This document shows positions 27,484-36,146 of a stretch of DNA of 64,000 nucleotides, in pieces (the first letter of the stretch is position 1; every line of letters starts with the position of its first letter). The translations under genes and the position numbers were made by a program. The DNA comes from Caulobacter vibrioides. Its GTDB lineage: Bacteria > Pseudomonadota > Alphaproteobacteria > Caulobacterales > Caulobacteraceae. Location of the stretch: the NCBI RefSeq assembly GCF_002310375.3, contig NZ_CP023315.3, positions 3,038,001 to 3,102,000 of the forward strand. Reading direction: 5' to 3'. The notes beneath the pieces were generated by a model. That model ran no database searches, had not been told where the DNA came from, and was given only the letters and a program-made list of their open reading frames with translations.

Positions 27484-27758
27484 AATCCGTCGAGCTCGGC
27501 CCACGCGCCAGACGTGACTTGACCAAGTTGCGGCGCTGGCTGTTGAACCGAGCGCCCTCGGCGGCCGACCGGGCCATCGACCTTATCCTGAGCAGAGCCG
27601 ACCAACTCGCCCAGCATTCCGACCTCGGCCGTCGCAAATCCCAGTCCATGCGAGAACTTTACGTCTCCTTCGGCGCCCACGGTTATGTTCTGCAGTATCG
27701 CGTGTATCCCGACGCGGTCGTGATCCTGCGCATCCGACACAGCCTTGAACGTCGCTGA
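27480..27758 (+). CDS. ParE/RelE-family toxin
   Basis: 92 codons, ATGA overlap with the antitoxin. RelE-fold features: [34 protein letters not shown], and the C-terminal [24 protein letters not shown] typical of ParE. ParE proteins poison gyrase; RelE relatives cleave mRNA. The lack of a catalytic His/Tyr set and the RIRH..R end favour ParE. Confidence 0.88.
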   Translation: MKSVELGPRARRDLTKLRRWLLNRAPSAADRAIDLILSRADQLAQHSDLGRRKSQSMRELYVSFGAHGYVLQYRVYPDAVVILRIRHSLERR

Positions 27759-27787
27759 ACGCTCCGGACTCGCCTATATCTGCCCCC

Positions 27788-29710
27788 GTGACCGACACCC
27801 CCTCCGCCTCCGACACCGACGACTCCCCCCGCCAAGCGGCTCCCCTTTGGGGCGCCGCCTTGATCAAGGACGAGGTCACGCGCCTGCCCGACGCGCCGGG
27901 CGTCTATCGCATGATCGGCGAGGGCGACGAGGTTCTGTACGTCGGCAAGGCCAAGAGCCTGAAGAAGCGCGTCGTCCAGTACGCCCAAGGCCGGTTTCAC
28001 ACCAACCGCATCGCCCACATGGTCGACGCCACGCGGTCGATGGAGTTCGTCACCACCCGCACCGAAGCCGACGCCCTGCTGCTCGAGATCAATCTGATCA
28101 AGTCGCTGAAGCCGCGCTTCAACGTGCTGCTGCGCGACGACAAGAGCTTCCCCGAAATCGTCATCCGCCGCGATCACGACGCCCCGCAACTGCGGAAACA
28201 CCGCGGCGCCCACACGATCAAGGGCGACTATTTCGGCCCCTTCGCCAGCGCCTGGGCGGTGAACCGCACGCTGAACACCTTGCAGAAGGCGTTCCTGCTG
28301 CGCTCCTGCAGCGACAGCGTCTATGACAGCCGCGACCGGCCCTGCATGCTGTACCAGATCAAGCGCTGCGCAGCCCCCTGCACCGGCCTGATCGGCAAGG
28401 ACGACTATCAGGCCCTCGTCGACCAGGCCGAGGCCTTCCTGCGAGGCAAGTCCCGCGCGGTCATGGCGACCATGGCGAAAGCGATGGAAGAGGCCGCCGA
28501 GGACCTGGAGTTCGAGCGCGCCGCCCGCCTGCGCGACCGCATCCGCGCCCTCTCGGCCGTGGCCCAGGAGACCCAGATCAATCCCGAGACCGTCGAGGAG
28601 GCCGACGTCGTCGCCCTGCACGTCGAGGGCGGCCAGGCCTGCGTGCAGGTGTTCTTCTTCCGGGCCGGCCAGAACTGGGGCAACCGCGCCTACTTCCCCC
28701 GCATCACCGGCGCGGCGGATGAGAGCGAAGAGGAAGGCGTCACCGAGGAGCAGCGGATCATCACCGCGTTCCTGGGCCAGTTCTATGACGACAAGCCGAT
28801 CCCCCGCCTGATCCTGGCCAATGTCCAGCCGGCCGAGAGCGAGCTGCTGTCCGAAGCCTTCGCCCTGAAGAGCGGCCGCAAGGTCGAGATCGCCGTGCCC
28901 AAGCGCGGCGAGAAGGCCGATCTCGTTCAGCACGCCCTGACCAACGCCAAGGAGGCGCTGGGCCGCAAGATGGCCGAAGGCTCGGCCCAGACCAAGCTCC
29001 TAGCCGGGGTGGCCGAGGCCTTCAAGCTGGACGGGCCGCCGGAACGGATCGAGGTCTATGACAACAGCCACATCCAGGGCACCAACGCCGTCGGCGGCAT
29101 GATCGTGGCCGGCCCCGAAGGCTTCATGAAGGGCCAGTACCGCAAGTTCAACATCAAGAGCACCGAGCTGACGCCCGGCGACGACTACGGCATGATGAAG
29201 GAGGTGCTGCGCCGCCGCTTCGCGCGCCTCGTGAAAGAAGAGGAAGAAGGCGACGACGCCAACCGTCCCGACCTCGTGCTGGTCGACGGCGGCCAGGGCC
29301 AGTTGGACGCGGCGCTCGAGATCATGGCCGATCTGGGCGTCGACGACATCGCCGTCGTGGGCGTCGCCAAGGGCCCCGACCGCGACGCCGGGCTGGAGCG
29401 GTTCTTCATCCCCGGCCAGACCCCGTTCATGCTCGAGCCCAAGTCGCCGGTTCTGTATTACCTGCAGCGGCTGCGCGACGAGGCCCACCGCTTTGCGATC
29501 GGCGCCCACCGCACCCGCCGCAGCATGGACCTGAAGAAGAACCCCCTCGACGAGATCGAAGGCGTGGGTCCGGGCCGCAAGAAGGCCCTGCTGCACGCCT
29601 TCGGCTCGGCCAAGGGCGTGGGCCGAGCCAGCGTCGAGGACCTCGTCAAGGTCGACGGCGTCAGCCAGGCCCTGGCCGAGCGGATCTTCGGGTTTTTCCG
29701 GAAGGGGTAG
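27788..29710 (+). CDS. uvrC: Excinuclease ABC subunit C
   Basis: 640 codons from GTG 27788. GIY-YIG nuclease domain at the N-terminus ([20 protein letters not shown]), Cys-rich region ([13 protein letters not shown]), UVR motif (about 240-280, [20 protein letters not shown]), RNase H-like nuclease ([18 protein letters not shown] and [15 protein letters not shown]), and tandem HhH at the C-terminus. It makes both incisions in UvrABC nucleotide excision repair. Two half-site-like gaac motifs upstream are one base too close for a Caulobacter LexA box. Confidence 0.97.
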   Translation: MTDTPSASDTDDSPRQAAPLWGAALIKDEVTRLPDAPGVYRMIGEGDEVLYVGKAKSLKKRVVQYAQGRFHTNRIAHMVDATRSMEFVTTRTEADALLLEINLIKSLKPRFNVLLRDDKSFPEIVIRRDHDAPQLRKHRGAHTIKGDYFGPFASAWAVNRTLNTLQKAFLLRSCSDSVYDSRDRPCMLYQIKRCAAPCTGLIGKDDYQALVDQAEAFLRGKSRAVMATMAKAMEEAAEDLEFERAARLRDRIRALSAVAQETQINPETVEEADVVALHVEGGQACVQVFFFRAGQNWGNRAYFPRITGAADESEEEGVTEEQRIITAFLGQFYDDKPIPRLILANVQPAESELLSEAFALKSGRKVEIAVPKRGEKADLVQHALTNAKEALGRKMAEGSAQTKLLAGVAEAFKLDGPPERIEVYDNSHIQGTNAVGGMIVAGPEGFMKGQYRKFNIKSTELTPGDDYGMMKEVLRRRFARLVKEEEEGDDANRPDLVLVDGGQGQLDAALEIMADLGVDDIAVVGVAKGPDRDAGLERFFIPGQTPFMLEPKSPVLYYLQRLRDEAHRFAIGAHRTRRSMDLKKNPLDEIEGVGPGRKKALLHAFGSAKGVGRASVEDLVKVDGVSQALAERIFGFFRKG

Positions 29711-29739
29711 TCGGGCTTACGGCCACCTCCCCATCTCCG

Positions 29740-29849
29740 TGTCATCCCGGAAACGCCGCAGGCGTTATCCGGGACCCAGGGGCGGCGCGCACGGCGTTTC
29801 GTCACCCCCTGGGTCCCGGATCGCCCCTACGGGCCGTCCGGGATGACAT
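29740..29849. repeat. Intergenic repeat family B, copy 2
   Basis: Same ends (gtcatcccgg / ccgggatgac) and same inner gggacccaggggc / ccctgggtccc blocks as 24569-24681, with different loop sequences. It separates uvrC from the convergent CZB gene. Confidence 0.85.
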
Positions 29850-29855
29850 GATATT

Positions 29856-30239
29856 TTAAGCCGCCACCGTCGCCGCCGCCTTCATCCGCCGGAACGCGGC
29901 GTTCAGGTCGGCCAGGGCGTAGGCGAACGGCGTGCCGTTGCGCAGCGCGCGCTGAGCCTCGACGGTGGCGCCGCGCTGGGCCAGCTCGGCCACCTCGCCG
30001 GCCCGCAGGTGAAACTCGCGGTGCGCTTCCAGGAGGTTCAGGAACGCATGGTTCCCGGCCCAGCGCCGCGCGCCTTCGCCATGCAGCCAGCAGCCGGTCG
30101 GACACAGCCGGTCGGACTTGTAGTCAGCGGGCTTGAGGGGCTGTTGCTCGGAAATCGCCGCGCCGAGCGTCTCGCGGATCAGGGTGTGTTGGTGTGCGTG
30201 TTCCAGGAAATCCATGGCCAAACCTACCGGCTCAAACAT
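29856..30239 (-). CDS. Stand-alone CZB (chemoreceptor zinc-binding) domain protein
   Basis: 127 codons from ATG 30239 (starts MFEPVGL); an in-frame ATG at 30215 or an upstream extension to 30290 are alternatives. The CZB zinc ligands are visible: His in LEHAHQHTLIRETL, the CPTGCW form of the CxxGxW motif, and the HREFH pair later. CZB domains bind zinc and respond to hypochlorous acid, usually inside chemoreceptors or diguanylate cyclases. Here the domain is alone. Confidence 0.8.
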   Translation of the reverse strand: MFEPVGLAMDFLEHAHQHTLIRETLGAAISEQQPLKPADYKSDRLCPTGCWLHGEGARRWAGNHAFLNLLEAHREFHLRAGEVAELAQRGATVEAQRALRNGTPFAYALADLNAAFRRMKAAATVAA

Positions 30240-30469
30240 GGGAGATTTTTTGAGATAACTTGGTTTCCGAACGGTTGCCAAACCCGCCACCTATCCACAG
30301 CTTGAGGCGGTTTTCCCCGGATTGGGGAGATGGTGCAGGCCACCTCTGCCTCCCCCTCGCCAAACAGCGCCGAAGCAGGGACAGAGCGATCCAGCATCGC
30401 GCATCCCGTCTTGGTCGAGGGCGGCCGGAAGCCGCCTTGATCCGGCGGCTTTGCAACGCTTGAACGCCT

Positions 30470-31222
30470 TCAGTGGGCCCCGTTCAACCTTTGGAACACG
30501 GCCTCGTAGTCCCCGATCTCGGCGAAGCGCAGCGGCTTGACCCGCTCGACCAAAATCTCGCCGCGTGGCGTGTCGCCCCTTTCGATCAGGCCGAGGACCT
30601 CGGTCGTATAGTCCGCCAGGGGCATGGAGTTGGGGTTCTCAGCATGGCCAGGCATCAGATCGGTGGCCACGGCCGGCGGCGCCAGCTCCAGAACCTCCAC
30701 GGCCGTGTCGCTAAGCTGATGACGTAACGACTGGGTCCATGAGTGCATGGCCGCCTTGGTGGCGTTGTAGGTCGGAGTCGCGGCGAGCGGGATGAAAGCA
30801 AGGCCCGAGGTCACGGTGATCACCGTCGCCTGCGGCTGAGCCAGCAAGTGCGGCAGCAGAGCAGACGTCAATCGAATAGGGCCTAGGAGGTTGGTCGTAA
30901 TCGTCGCGTCCACCGTCGAGAGGTCGAAGGGAGCGACTGTAAGGTCCTCGACCTTCATGATCCCTGCGTTGAGGATCACGGCGTTCAGGTCAGGATGGCT
31001 TTCGACGATCCTTTCGCCGAAGCCGGCGACGGCGGCGGCGTTCTCCATGTCCAGGGTCGCCCAGGCCATGCCGGGATTGGCGGCTGCGGTTTCCTTCAAA
31101 ACGCTCTCACGCCGCCCCGCGATGATGATCTGATTGCCACGCGCATGCAGCGCCTCGGCCAGGGCGCGGCCGATGCCGCTGCCGCCGCCAGTGATCAATA
31201 TGGTGTTCCCGGTGATGTTCAT
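30470..31222 (-). CDS. SDR family oxidoreductase (DltE-like)
   Basis: 250 codons; ATG 31222 has GGAG 7 bases before it, which decides the start over the ATG at 31234. Cofactor motif TGGGSGIGRALAEAL, VILNAGIM strand, catalytic Ser in TVTSGLAF and YNATK for the YxxxK. C-terminal LVERVKPLRFAE. Divergent from an HxlR regulator 111 bases away, which likely senses a reactive electrophile or substrate of this enzyme. Confidence 0.9.
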   Translation of the reverse strand: MNITGNTILITGGGSGIGRALAEALHARGNQIIIAGRRESVLKETAAANPGMAWATLDMENAAAVAGFGERIVESHPDLNAVILNAGIMKVEDLTVAPFDLSTVDATITTNLLGPIRLTSALLPHLLAQPQATVITVTSGLAFIPLAATPTYNATKAAMHSWTQSLRHQLSDTAVEVLELAPPAVATDLMPGHAENPNSMPLADYTTEVLGLIERGDTPRGEILVERVKPLRFAEIGDYEAVFQRLNGAH

Positions 31223-31332
31223 TGTCGTCTCCAAAAGCGATGCCTAGGCCGTGGAGATCAGGTATGACGCTAACTCTCCATTGGAAAGTAGACACCAAAA
31301 CCAGCCATACTTACCGTCTAGAAAGAATTTCA

Positions 31333-31737
31333 ATGACGATCCTGCCGCCTGCCAGAATTTCGTATCCCGAGACCGGTGAGTACGCCGACCCGCGCGTCGA
31401 GGCGCTGGTGAACGAGGTGATCGGCAGGGTCGCAGACAAATGGACAATGCTGGTCCTGGAGGTCTTGGCCGAGCACGGCGAGACTCGCTTCACCCGTCTC
31501 GGCGAACGGGTCGGCAACATCAGCCAGAAGATGCTGACCCAGACCTTGCGTCAGATGGAGCGGGATGGGCTTGTCGTTCGAACGGTGCATCCGGTCATCC
31601 CGCCCAAGGTCGAGTACCGGCTCACGGATCTGGGCCTGACTCTGGCCGAGGCCTTCTGCGGTGTTTGGGTCTGGGCGGAGAAGAACATCGAACGTATCGA
31701 GGCCGCACGAGCGGCCTTCGATGCGCGGAAGGCCTGA
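31333..31737 (+). CDS. HxlR family transcriptional regulator
   Basis: 134 codons from ATG 31333. Single winged-helix domain with the HxlR landmarks GRVADKWTMLVLEVLAEHG, FTRLGERVGNISQKMLTQTLRQME and YRLTDLG. HxlR proteins often respond to quinones or aldehydes. It is divergent from the SDR gene; the spacer holds the AT-rich palindrome-like tccattgga at about 31278-31286 as a possible operator. Confidence 0.88.
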   Translation: MTILPPARISYPETGEYADPRVEALVNEVIGRVADKWTMLVLEVLAEHGETRFTRLGERVGNISQKMLTQTLRQMERDGLVVRTVHPVIPPKVEYRLTDLGLTLAEAFCGVWVWAEKNIERIEAARAAFDARKA

Positions 31738-31779
31738 GCGGCGGCGGCCGCCCTCATCTCACCGACCACCGCCCCCTAT

Positions 31780-31804
31780 GGAACCTTCGCCGCTGCGGGC
31801 CGTT
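31780..31804 (+). promoter_or_regulatory. EcfG-type promoter ahead of the sigma factor gene
   Basis: GGAAC (31780-31784), 16 bases, CGTT (31801-31804): an exact match to the alphaproteobacterial general-stress consensus GGAAC-N16/17-CGTT. It ends 35 bases before the sigma gene start. Confidence 0.85.
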
Positions 31805-31838
31805 GTTAAGGTCAAGCAACTGTCGAGGAGGCCACCCC

Positions 31839-32408
31839 ATGGACCAGCAGACTCAGAAGAGCTTCGAGCGCGACCTGGTGGCCTTGATCCCGCATCTGCG
31901 GGCCTTTGCGCGGTCGCTGTGCGGCAACGCGGCGATGGCCGATGATCTGGCGCAGGAGGCCGTGGCCAAGGCCTGGGCCAATCGCAAGAGCTTCACCATG
32001 GGCACCAACATGAAGGCCTGGACCTTCATGATCCTGCGCAACCAGTTCTATTCCGACAAGCGCCGCAGCTGGCGCTCGGTGGCGCTGGACCAGGAGATGG
32101 CCGAGCGCACCCTGGTGGCCAACACCAATTTCGACAGCGCCATCGCCCTGGACGACCTGCGCCAGGCGATGATGATGCTGCCCGAGAACCAGCGCGAGGC
32201 GCTGATCCTGATCGGGGCCGGCGGGTTCTCGTACGAAGAGGCCGCCGAGATGATCGGCGTGGCCGTCGGCACGGTGAAGAGCCGCGTCAGCCGCGCCCGC
32301 GCCGAGCTGGTCCAGACCTTCGAGACCGGCCACTACACCCGCGACGGCAAGCCGGCGGGTGAGGCCATGGCCTCGATGCTGCGCGATCTGGAGCGGTTGG
32401 CGGCGTGA
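31839..32408 (+). CDS. EcfG-family RNA polymerase sigma factor (SigU/SigT type)
   Basis: 189 codons from ATG 31839, behind GAGGAGG. Region 2 (LVALIPHLRAFARSLCGNAAMADDL, in segments, then LAQEAVAKAW) and region 4 (LPENQREALILIGAGGFSYEEAAEMIGV, then GTVKSRVSRARAEL) are typical EcfG. No phyR or nepR gene is adjacent, as expected for a secondary EcfG such as Caulobacter SigU, which is transcribed by SigT. The exact EcfG promoter upstream supports control by the stress cascade. Paralogue identity is inferred. Confidence 0.9.
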   Translation: MDQQTQKSFERDLVALIPHLRAFARSLCGNAAMADDLAQEAVAKAWANRKSFTMGTNMKAWTFMILRNQFYSDKRRSWRSVALDQEMAERTLVANTNFDSAIALDDLRQAMMMLPENQREALILIGAGGFSYEEAAEMIGVAVGTVKSRVSRARAELVQTFETGHYTRDGKPAGEAMASMLRDLERLAA

Positions 32409-32412
32409 GGAA

Positions 32413-32600
32413 AATCCCTCTCTCTTTGAGAGAGGGAGGGGCCCGCCGCAGAGCGGCGGGAGGGTGAGAGGTTTCGCCGTTTCCGGATAAACTACTGACT
32501 CGTCTCACGTTTCGACCATGCTCTATTCTGGAAGGGTGTAACCACTCACCCTCCCATGCTGCGCATGGGCCCCTCCCTCTCTCTAAGAGAGAGGGATTTT
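32413..32600. repeat. Pair of inverted family C repeats between the sigma and kynU genes
   Basis: Copy 1 (32413-32468) and copy 2 (32543-32600) are inverted: both begin aaatccctctctct and end gggagggtgag. Each holds its own small stem: cccgccgc-aga-gcggcggg in one and cccatgc-gca-gcatggg in the other, so the stem changed while pairing was kept. Copy 2 encodes the last codons and stop of kynU. Confidence 0.85.
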
Positions 32601-33752
32601 TTCACACACCCCGCAGAACGCCGCGATATCCCCCTCGTCGTGGTACGCCGACAGCCCCACCCGCAGCACGTCGTCGCGCACGTCGACCACCACGCCCTTG
32701 GCCGCCAAGGCGTGCTTCCAGGCGTTGGCCTGCGGATGGCGCAAGGCGACAAAGCGGGCCTGCGGGCCGTTCCCCGGCGGGTTCAGCACCACCGCCTCGC
32801 GCAGCGGGCCGGCCTGGCCGGCGGCGATCTTGTCCAGCAGGCTCAGCTGAAGTCCGCGCGCATGGGCCGCGAGGGACGCCGTGGTCAGGCCCTCGGCCTC
32901 CATCATCGCGCCCGCCGCCACGAAGCGATAGAGGCCCGAGGGGTCGAAGGTGGCGCCCATGAACCGGCCGGCGTCGGTGACATAGCCGACCCCGCCGGGC
33001 GGGCCTTCCAGGTCGCCGAACTCGGCGTACCAGCCGGTCAGCACCGGGCGTGGCCCAAAGCCGGGCGGGGCGTGCAGGAAGGCGCAGCCCTCCCCCGCCA
33101 TCGCATACTTGTAGCCGCCCGAGACGTAGAATAGCCGATCGGCCACCGCCGACAGGTCGGTGGGGATGGCGCGAAAGCCGTGATAGCCGTCGACCACCAC
33201 CCAGGGGCCGTCGGGGCGGGCGAGGTCGGCCAGCTCCCAGACGCGGTCGAAGACAAGGCCGGTCTTGAAGAACACGTGGCTGACAAAGATCAGGTCATGG
33301 TCGCCCGTCCGCGCGGCGTCGATGAAGCGCTCGGCGAAGTCGGGGCCTTCGGCGTCGATCAGGGTCAGGCTGATCTCGCCGGACTCGACCCAGCGCTGGG
33401 CCTGGCGGCGGAACGAGTGGAACTCGCCGTTGGTCGACAGCACCCGCAAGGGCCTTGGCCGCTCGAGCGCCGAGACCAGGGTGGCCAGGAGCAGGTGGGT
33501 GTTGGGCGCAAAGACGACCGTGTCGCTGGACGGCAGGTTCAGCTCGCGCGCCACCAGGGCTTGGGCGGCCGGATAGACCTGGCCCAGGGCCTTGTCCCAC
33601 TTGTGGTCGGCCAGGACGGCGGCGTCCTCCCAGGCCTCAATCTGAGCGGCCAGGGTGGCGTCGGGCCAAAGGTGGTGGCTGTGGGCGGCCATGTGCAGCC
33701 GACCCGGCGCCGCGGCCAGAGCGCGCGAGAACAGATCCTTGCGCGCGGCCAT
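32583..33752 (-). CDS. kynU: Kynureninase
   Basis: 389 codons from ATG 33752, which overlaps the kynA stop (TGATG). PLP enzyme of fold type I: SDTVVFAPNTHLL for phosphate contact, VVVDGYHGF with the PLP-binding Asp, and the Schiff-base Lys in YVSGGYKYAMAGEG. It cleaves kynurenine to anthranilate and alanine. The C-terminal residues KIPLS come from a family C intergenic repeat, so the original end may have been replaced. Confidence 0.95.
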   Translation of the reverse strand: MAARKDLFSRALAAAPGRLHMAAHSHHLWPDATLAAQIEAWEDAAVLADHKWDKALGQVYPAAQALVARELNLPSSDTVVFAPNTHLLLATLVSALERPRPLRVLSTNGEFHSFRRQAQRWVESGEISLTLIDAEGPDFAERFIDAARTGDHDLIFVSHVFFKTGLVFDRVWELADLARPDGPWVVVDGYHGFRAIPTDLSAVADRLFYVSGGYKYAMAGEGCAFLHAPPGFGPRPVLTGWYAEFGDLEGPPGGVGYVTDAGRFMGATFDPSGLYRFVAAGAMMEAEGLTTASLAAHARGLQLSLLDKIAAGQAGPLREAVVLNPPGNGPQARFVALRHPQANAWKHALAAKGVVVDVRDDVLRVGLSAYHDEGDIAAFCGVCEKIPLS

Positions 33753-34543
33753 CAGAGCTTGGTCCTCAGCGACCACAGCTCGGGGAAGGCGCGGCGGCGA
33801 AGCGTGCTGGCCAGATAGCCGACCCCGTCGGTGCCGCCGGTGCCCGGACGCCCGCCGATGATCCGCTCGACGGTCAGCACGTGCTTGTGGCGCCAGGTGA
33901 CCAGGGCGTCGTCCAGATCAACGAGCTTCTCGGCCAATTGATAGAGCTCCCAATAGCGCTTGGGGTCGCGATAGACCTCCAGCCACGCGGCCTCGACCTC
34001 GGGTGAGGGAACATAGGTCTGGCTGAAGTCACGGTGCAAGGCGGCGTCGGGCACGGTCAGGCCATGGCGCGGCAACTGGGCGATGGCCACGTCGTAGAGG
34101 CTGGGCGACTCCAGGGCGCTCTTCAGCATGGCCAGGGCCTGCGGCCGCTCGGTGTGGAACTTCAGGAAGCTCTGGTCCTTCAGGCCCAAGAGATATTCCA
34201 GCGCCCGGAACTGGTGCGACTGGAAGCCGGAGCTCGTGCCCAGATCATCGCGGAAGCTCAGGTAGTCGGCCGGCGTCATGGTGGCCAGGATGTCCCACGA
34301 CAGGGTCATCACCGTCTGGATCCGCGAGACCCGCGCCAGGGCCTTGTAGGCCGGCTCGACGTCGCCGCCGGCGATCAGCGTCATGGCCAGAGCGACCTCG
34401 TGGAGGATCTCCTTGAGCCACAGCTCCTTGGTCTGGTGGATGACGATGAACAACAGTTCGTCGTGCCGGTCGCTCAGCGGCTTCTGGGCCGAGAGCAGTT
34501 CGTCGAGCGCGAGATATCGCGCGTAGGTCATGTCTTGCGCCAT
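33752..34543 (-). CDS. kynA: Tryptophan 2,3-dioxygenase
   Basis: 263 codons. Heme-dependent dioxygenase with MTYARYLALDELLSAQKPLS at the start, the FIVIHQTKELWLKE helix, RDDLGTSSGFQSHQFR and the C-terminal WRHKHVLTVERIIGGRPGTGG with the heme-ligand His. First step of the kynurenine pathway. First gene of the kynA-kynU unit; a kynB formamidase is not seen in this window. Confidence 0.95.
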   Translation of the reverse strand: MAQDMTYARYLALDELLSAQKPLSDRHDELLFIVIHQTKELWLKEILHEVALAMTLIAGGDVEPAYKALARVSRIQTVMTLSWDILATMTPADYLSFRDDLGTSSGFQSHQFRALEYLLGLKDQSFLKFHTERPQALAMLKSALESPSLYDVAIAQLPRHGLTVPDAALHRDFSQTYVPSPEVEAAWLEVYRDPKRYWELYQLAEKLVDLDDALVTWRHKHVLTVERIIGGRPGTGGTDGVGYLASTLRRRAFPELWSLRTKL

Positions 34544-34569
34544 GCGGAGACCTTAAACGGCGTCTTTGC

Positions 34570-34621
34570 GCACATTGTCCTCGTTTGCGCGCCGGCGGTC
34601 GAGCGCGCTAGAACAATGTGC
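34570..34621. promoter_or_regulatory. Inverted repeat in the kynA/kynR divergent promoter
   Basis: gcacattgt at 34570-34578 and acaatgtgc at 34613-34621 are perfect inverted copies whose centres are about 42 bases apart. They lie between the divergent kynA and Lrp-family genes and are likely binding sites for the regulator, which could loop or fill the spacer. Confidence 0.65.
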
Positions 34622-34646
34622 TTCTAAATCATCAAAGAACAGAACG

Positions 34647-35105
34647 ATGACCACTCTGAGCCGTATGGATCTTTCCATCCTCCGCATCCTGGAGGCCGAC
34701 GCCCGCATCTCGTTCGCCGCCCTGGCCGAGCGCGTGGGCCTGTCGAAGTCGCCGTGCTGGTCGCGCGTGCAGGCGCTGGAGAAGCAGGGCGTCATCACCG
34801 GCTATCACGCCCGCCTCGACGCCAAGGCGCTGGGCAAGGGGCTGAGCGTCTACGCCCTGGCCACTGTGGAGTTCGCCCGCTACGAGGCCTTCGAGGCCGC
34901 CGTGCTGCGCCATCCGGCGATCACCGACTGTCACTCCACGGCCGGGGCCGGCGACTATCTGCTGCGGATCGTGGCGGCCGACGTCGAGGACCTCGACCAC
35001 CTGCTGCGCAAGGAGCTGAGCCAGATGCCCGGCGTGCAGCGCTACACCACCACCGTCTGCATGAAGGCCATCAAGGAAGGCGGCCTGGTGACAGCGGGGC
35101 TGTGA
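34647..35105 (+). CDS. kynR: Lrp/AsnC family regulator of the kynurenine operon
   Basis: 152 codons from ATG 34647. N-terminal HTH (MDLSILRILEADARISFAALAERVGLS, in pieces, then SPCWSRVQALEKQGVI) and a C-terminal ligand-binding RAM domain with AGAGDYLLRIVA and PGVQRYTTTVCMKAIKE. KynR in other proteobacteria activates kyn genes in response to kynurenine. Divergent position beside kynA supports the name. Confidence 0.87.
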   Translation: MTTLSRMDLSILRILEADARISFAALAERVGLSKSPCWSRVQALEKQGVITGYHARLDAKALGKGLSVYALATVEFARYEAFEAAVLRHPAITDCHSTAGAGDYLLRIVAADVEDLDHLLRKELSQMPGVQRYTTTVCMKAIKEGGLVTAGL

Positions 35106-35156
35106 CCTTGGCGGCGCCCCTTCCCCCTCAAGGCGTAACGCGGCTAAACCAGCATC

Positions 35157-36146
35157 ATGGTTGAGCCCGTTGCTTCTCGCCCCTCGCCCGCCCCGGCCGT
35201 TCGCAGCCGCGCCGGCAAGACGCTGTCGATCGTGGCCCCCTGCTACAACGAGCAGGAGGTGCTGGACCTGTTCTTCGACCGGATCGAGGCCGAGCTGACC
35301 CGGCTGGGCGTCGACTACGAGATCGTCTGCGTCAATGACGGCAGTCGCGACCACACCCTGGCGGTGCTGCTGAAGCACCATCAGCGCAACCCGCGCATCA
35401 AGGTCATCAACCTGGCGCGCAACTTCGGCAAGGAGACCGCCCTGTCGGCGGGGCTGGACGCGGCGACCGGCGACATGATCGTGCCGATCGACTGCGACCT
35501 GCAGGATCCGCCCGAGCTGATCGGCCAGTTCCTCGAGGCCTGGGAGGGCGGCGCCGACGTGGCCTATGGCGTCCGCGTCGACCGCACGTCCGACGGCTTC
35601 CTCAAGCGGGCCACGGCCCAGGGTTTCTACCGGGCGTTCAACAAGCTGTCCGACGTCGACCTGCCCTACAACGCCGGCGACTACCGGCTGATGGACCGGC
35701 GCGTGGTCGAGGTGCTCAAGCAGCTGCCCGAGCGCAACCGCTTCATGAAGGGCCTGTTCGCCTGGGTCGGCTTCAACCAGGTGGCCGTGCCCTATGTCCG
35801 CCCCGAGCGCGCGGCGGGGACCAGCTCGTTCCGCTACTGGAAACTGTGGAACTTCGCCCTGGACGGCATCACCTCGTTCAGCAGCGTGCCGATCCGCATC
35901 TGGAGCTATGTGGGCCTGATCGCGGGCGTGCTGGCCTGCGGCGTGGCGGGCATGATCGTGGTGCGCACCCTGCTCTTTGGCCGCGACGTGCCGGGCTATC
36001 CCTCGCTGATGGTGGTGATCCTGATGAGCTTTGGCTTGCAGATGCTGGCCATCGGATCGCTGGGCGAATACGTCGCCCGCATCTATCAGGAAGTGAAGAA
36101 CCGGCCGCTGTATGTGGTGATGGACCGCTACGGGTTCGACGCGTGA
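35157..36146 (+). CDS. Polyprenyl-phosphate glycosyltransferase (GtrB/DPM1-like GT2)
   Basis: 329 codons. GT2 domain: SIVAPCYNEQEVLDLFFDRI, VCVNDGSRDHTLAVL, NLARNFGKETALSAGLDAA, the metal-binding DCDLQDPPELI, and NAGDYRLMDRRVV. Two C-terminal membrane helices begin at about residue 235 (WSYVGLIAGVLACGVAGMIV). It would load a sugar onto undecaprenyl phosphate. Overlap with the GtrA-like gene suggests the pair makes and flips the lipid-linked sugar. Confidence 0.92.
   Translation: MVEPVASRPSPAPAVRSRAGKTLSIVAPCYNEQEVLDLFFDRIEAELTRLGVDYEIVCVNDGSRDHTLAVLLKHHQRNPRIKVINLARNFGKETALSAGLDAATGDMIVPIDCDLQDPPELIGQFLEAWEGGADVAYGVRVDRTSDGFLKRATAQGFYRAFNKLSDVDLPYNAGDYRLMDRRVVEVLKQLPERNRFMKGLFAWVGFNQVAVPYVRPERAAGTSSFRYWKLWNFALDGITSFSSVPIRIWSYVGLIAGVLACGVAGMIVVRTLLFGRDVPGYPSLMVVILMSFGLQMLAIGSLGEYVARIYQEVKNRPLYVVMDRYGFDA

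Noticed and set aside
27747..27760. gaac-N6-gaac ahead of uvrC as a LexA box
   Set aside because: The Caulobacter consensus has a 7-base spacer (GTTC-N7-GTTC on the other strand); here it is 6, so I do not call it.
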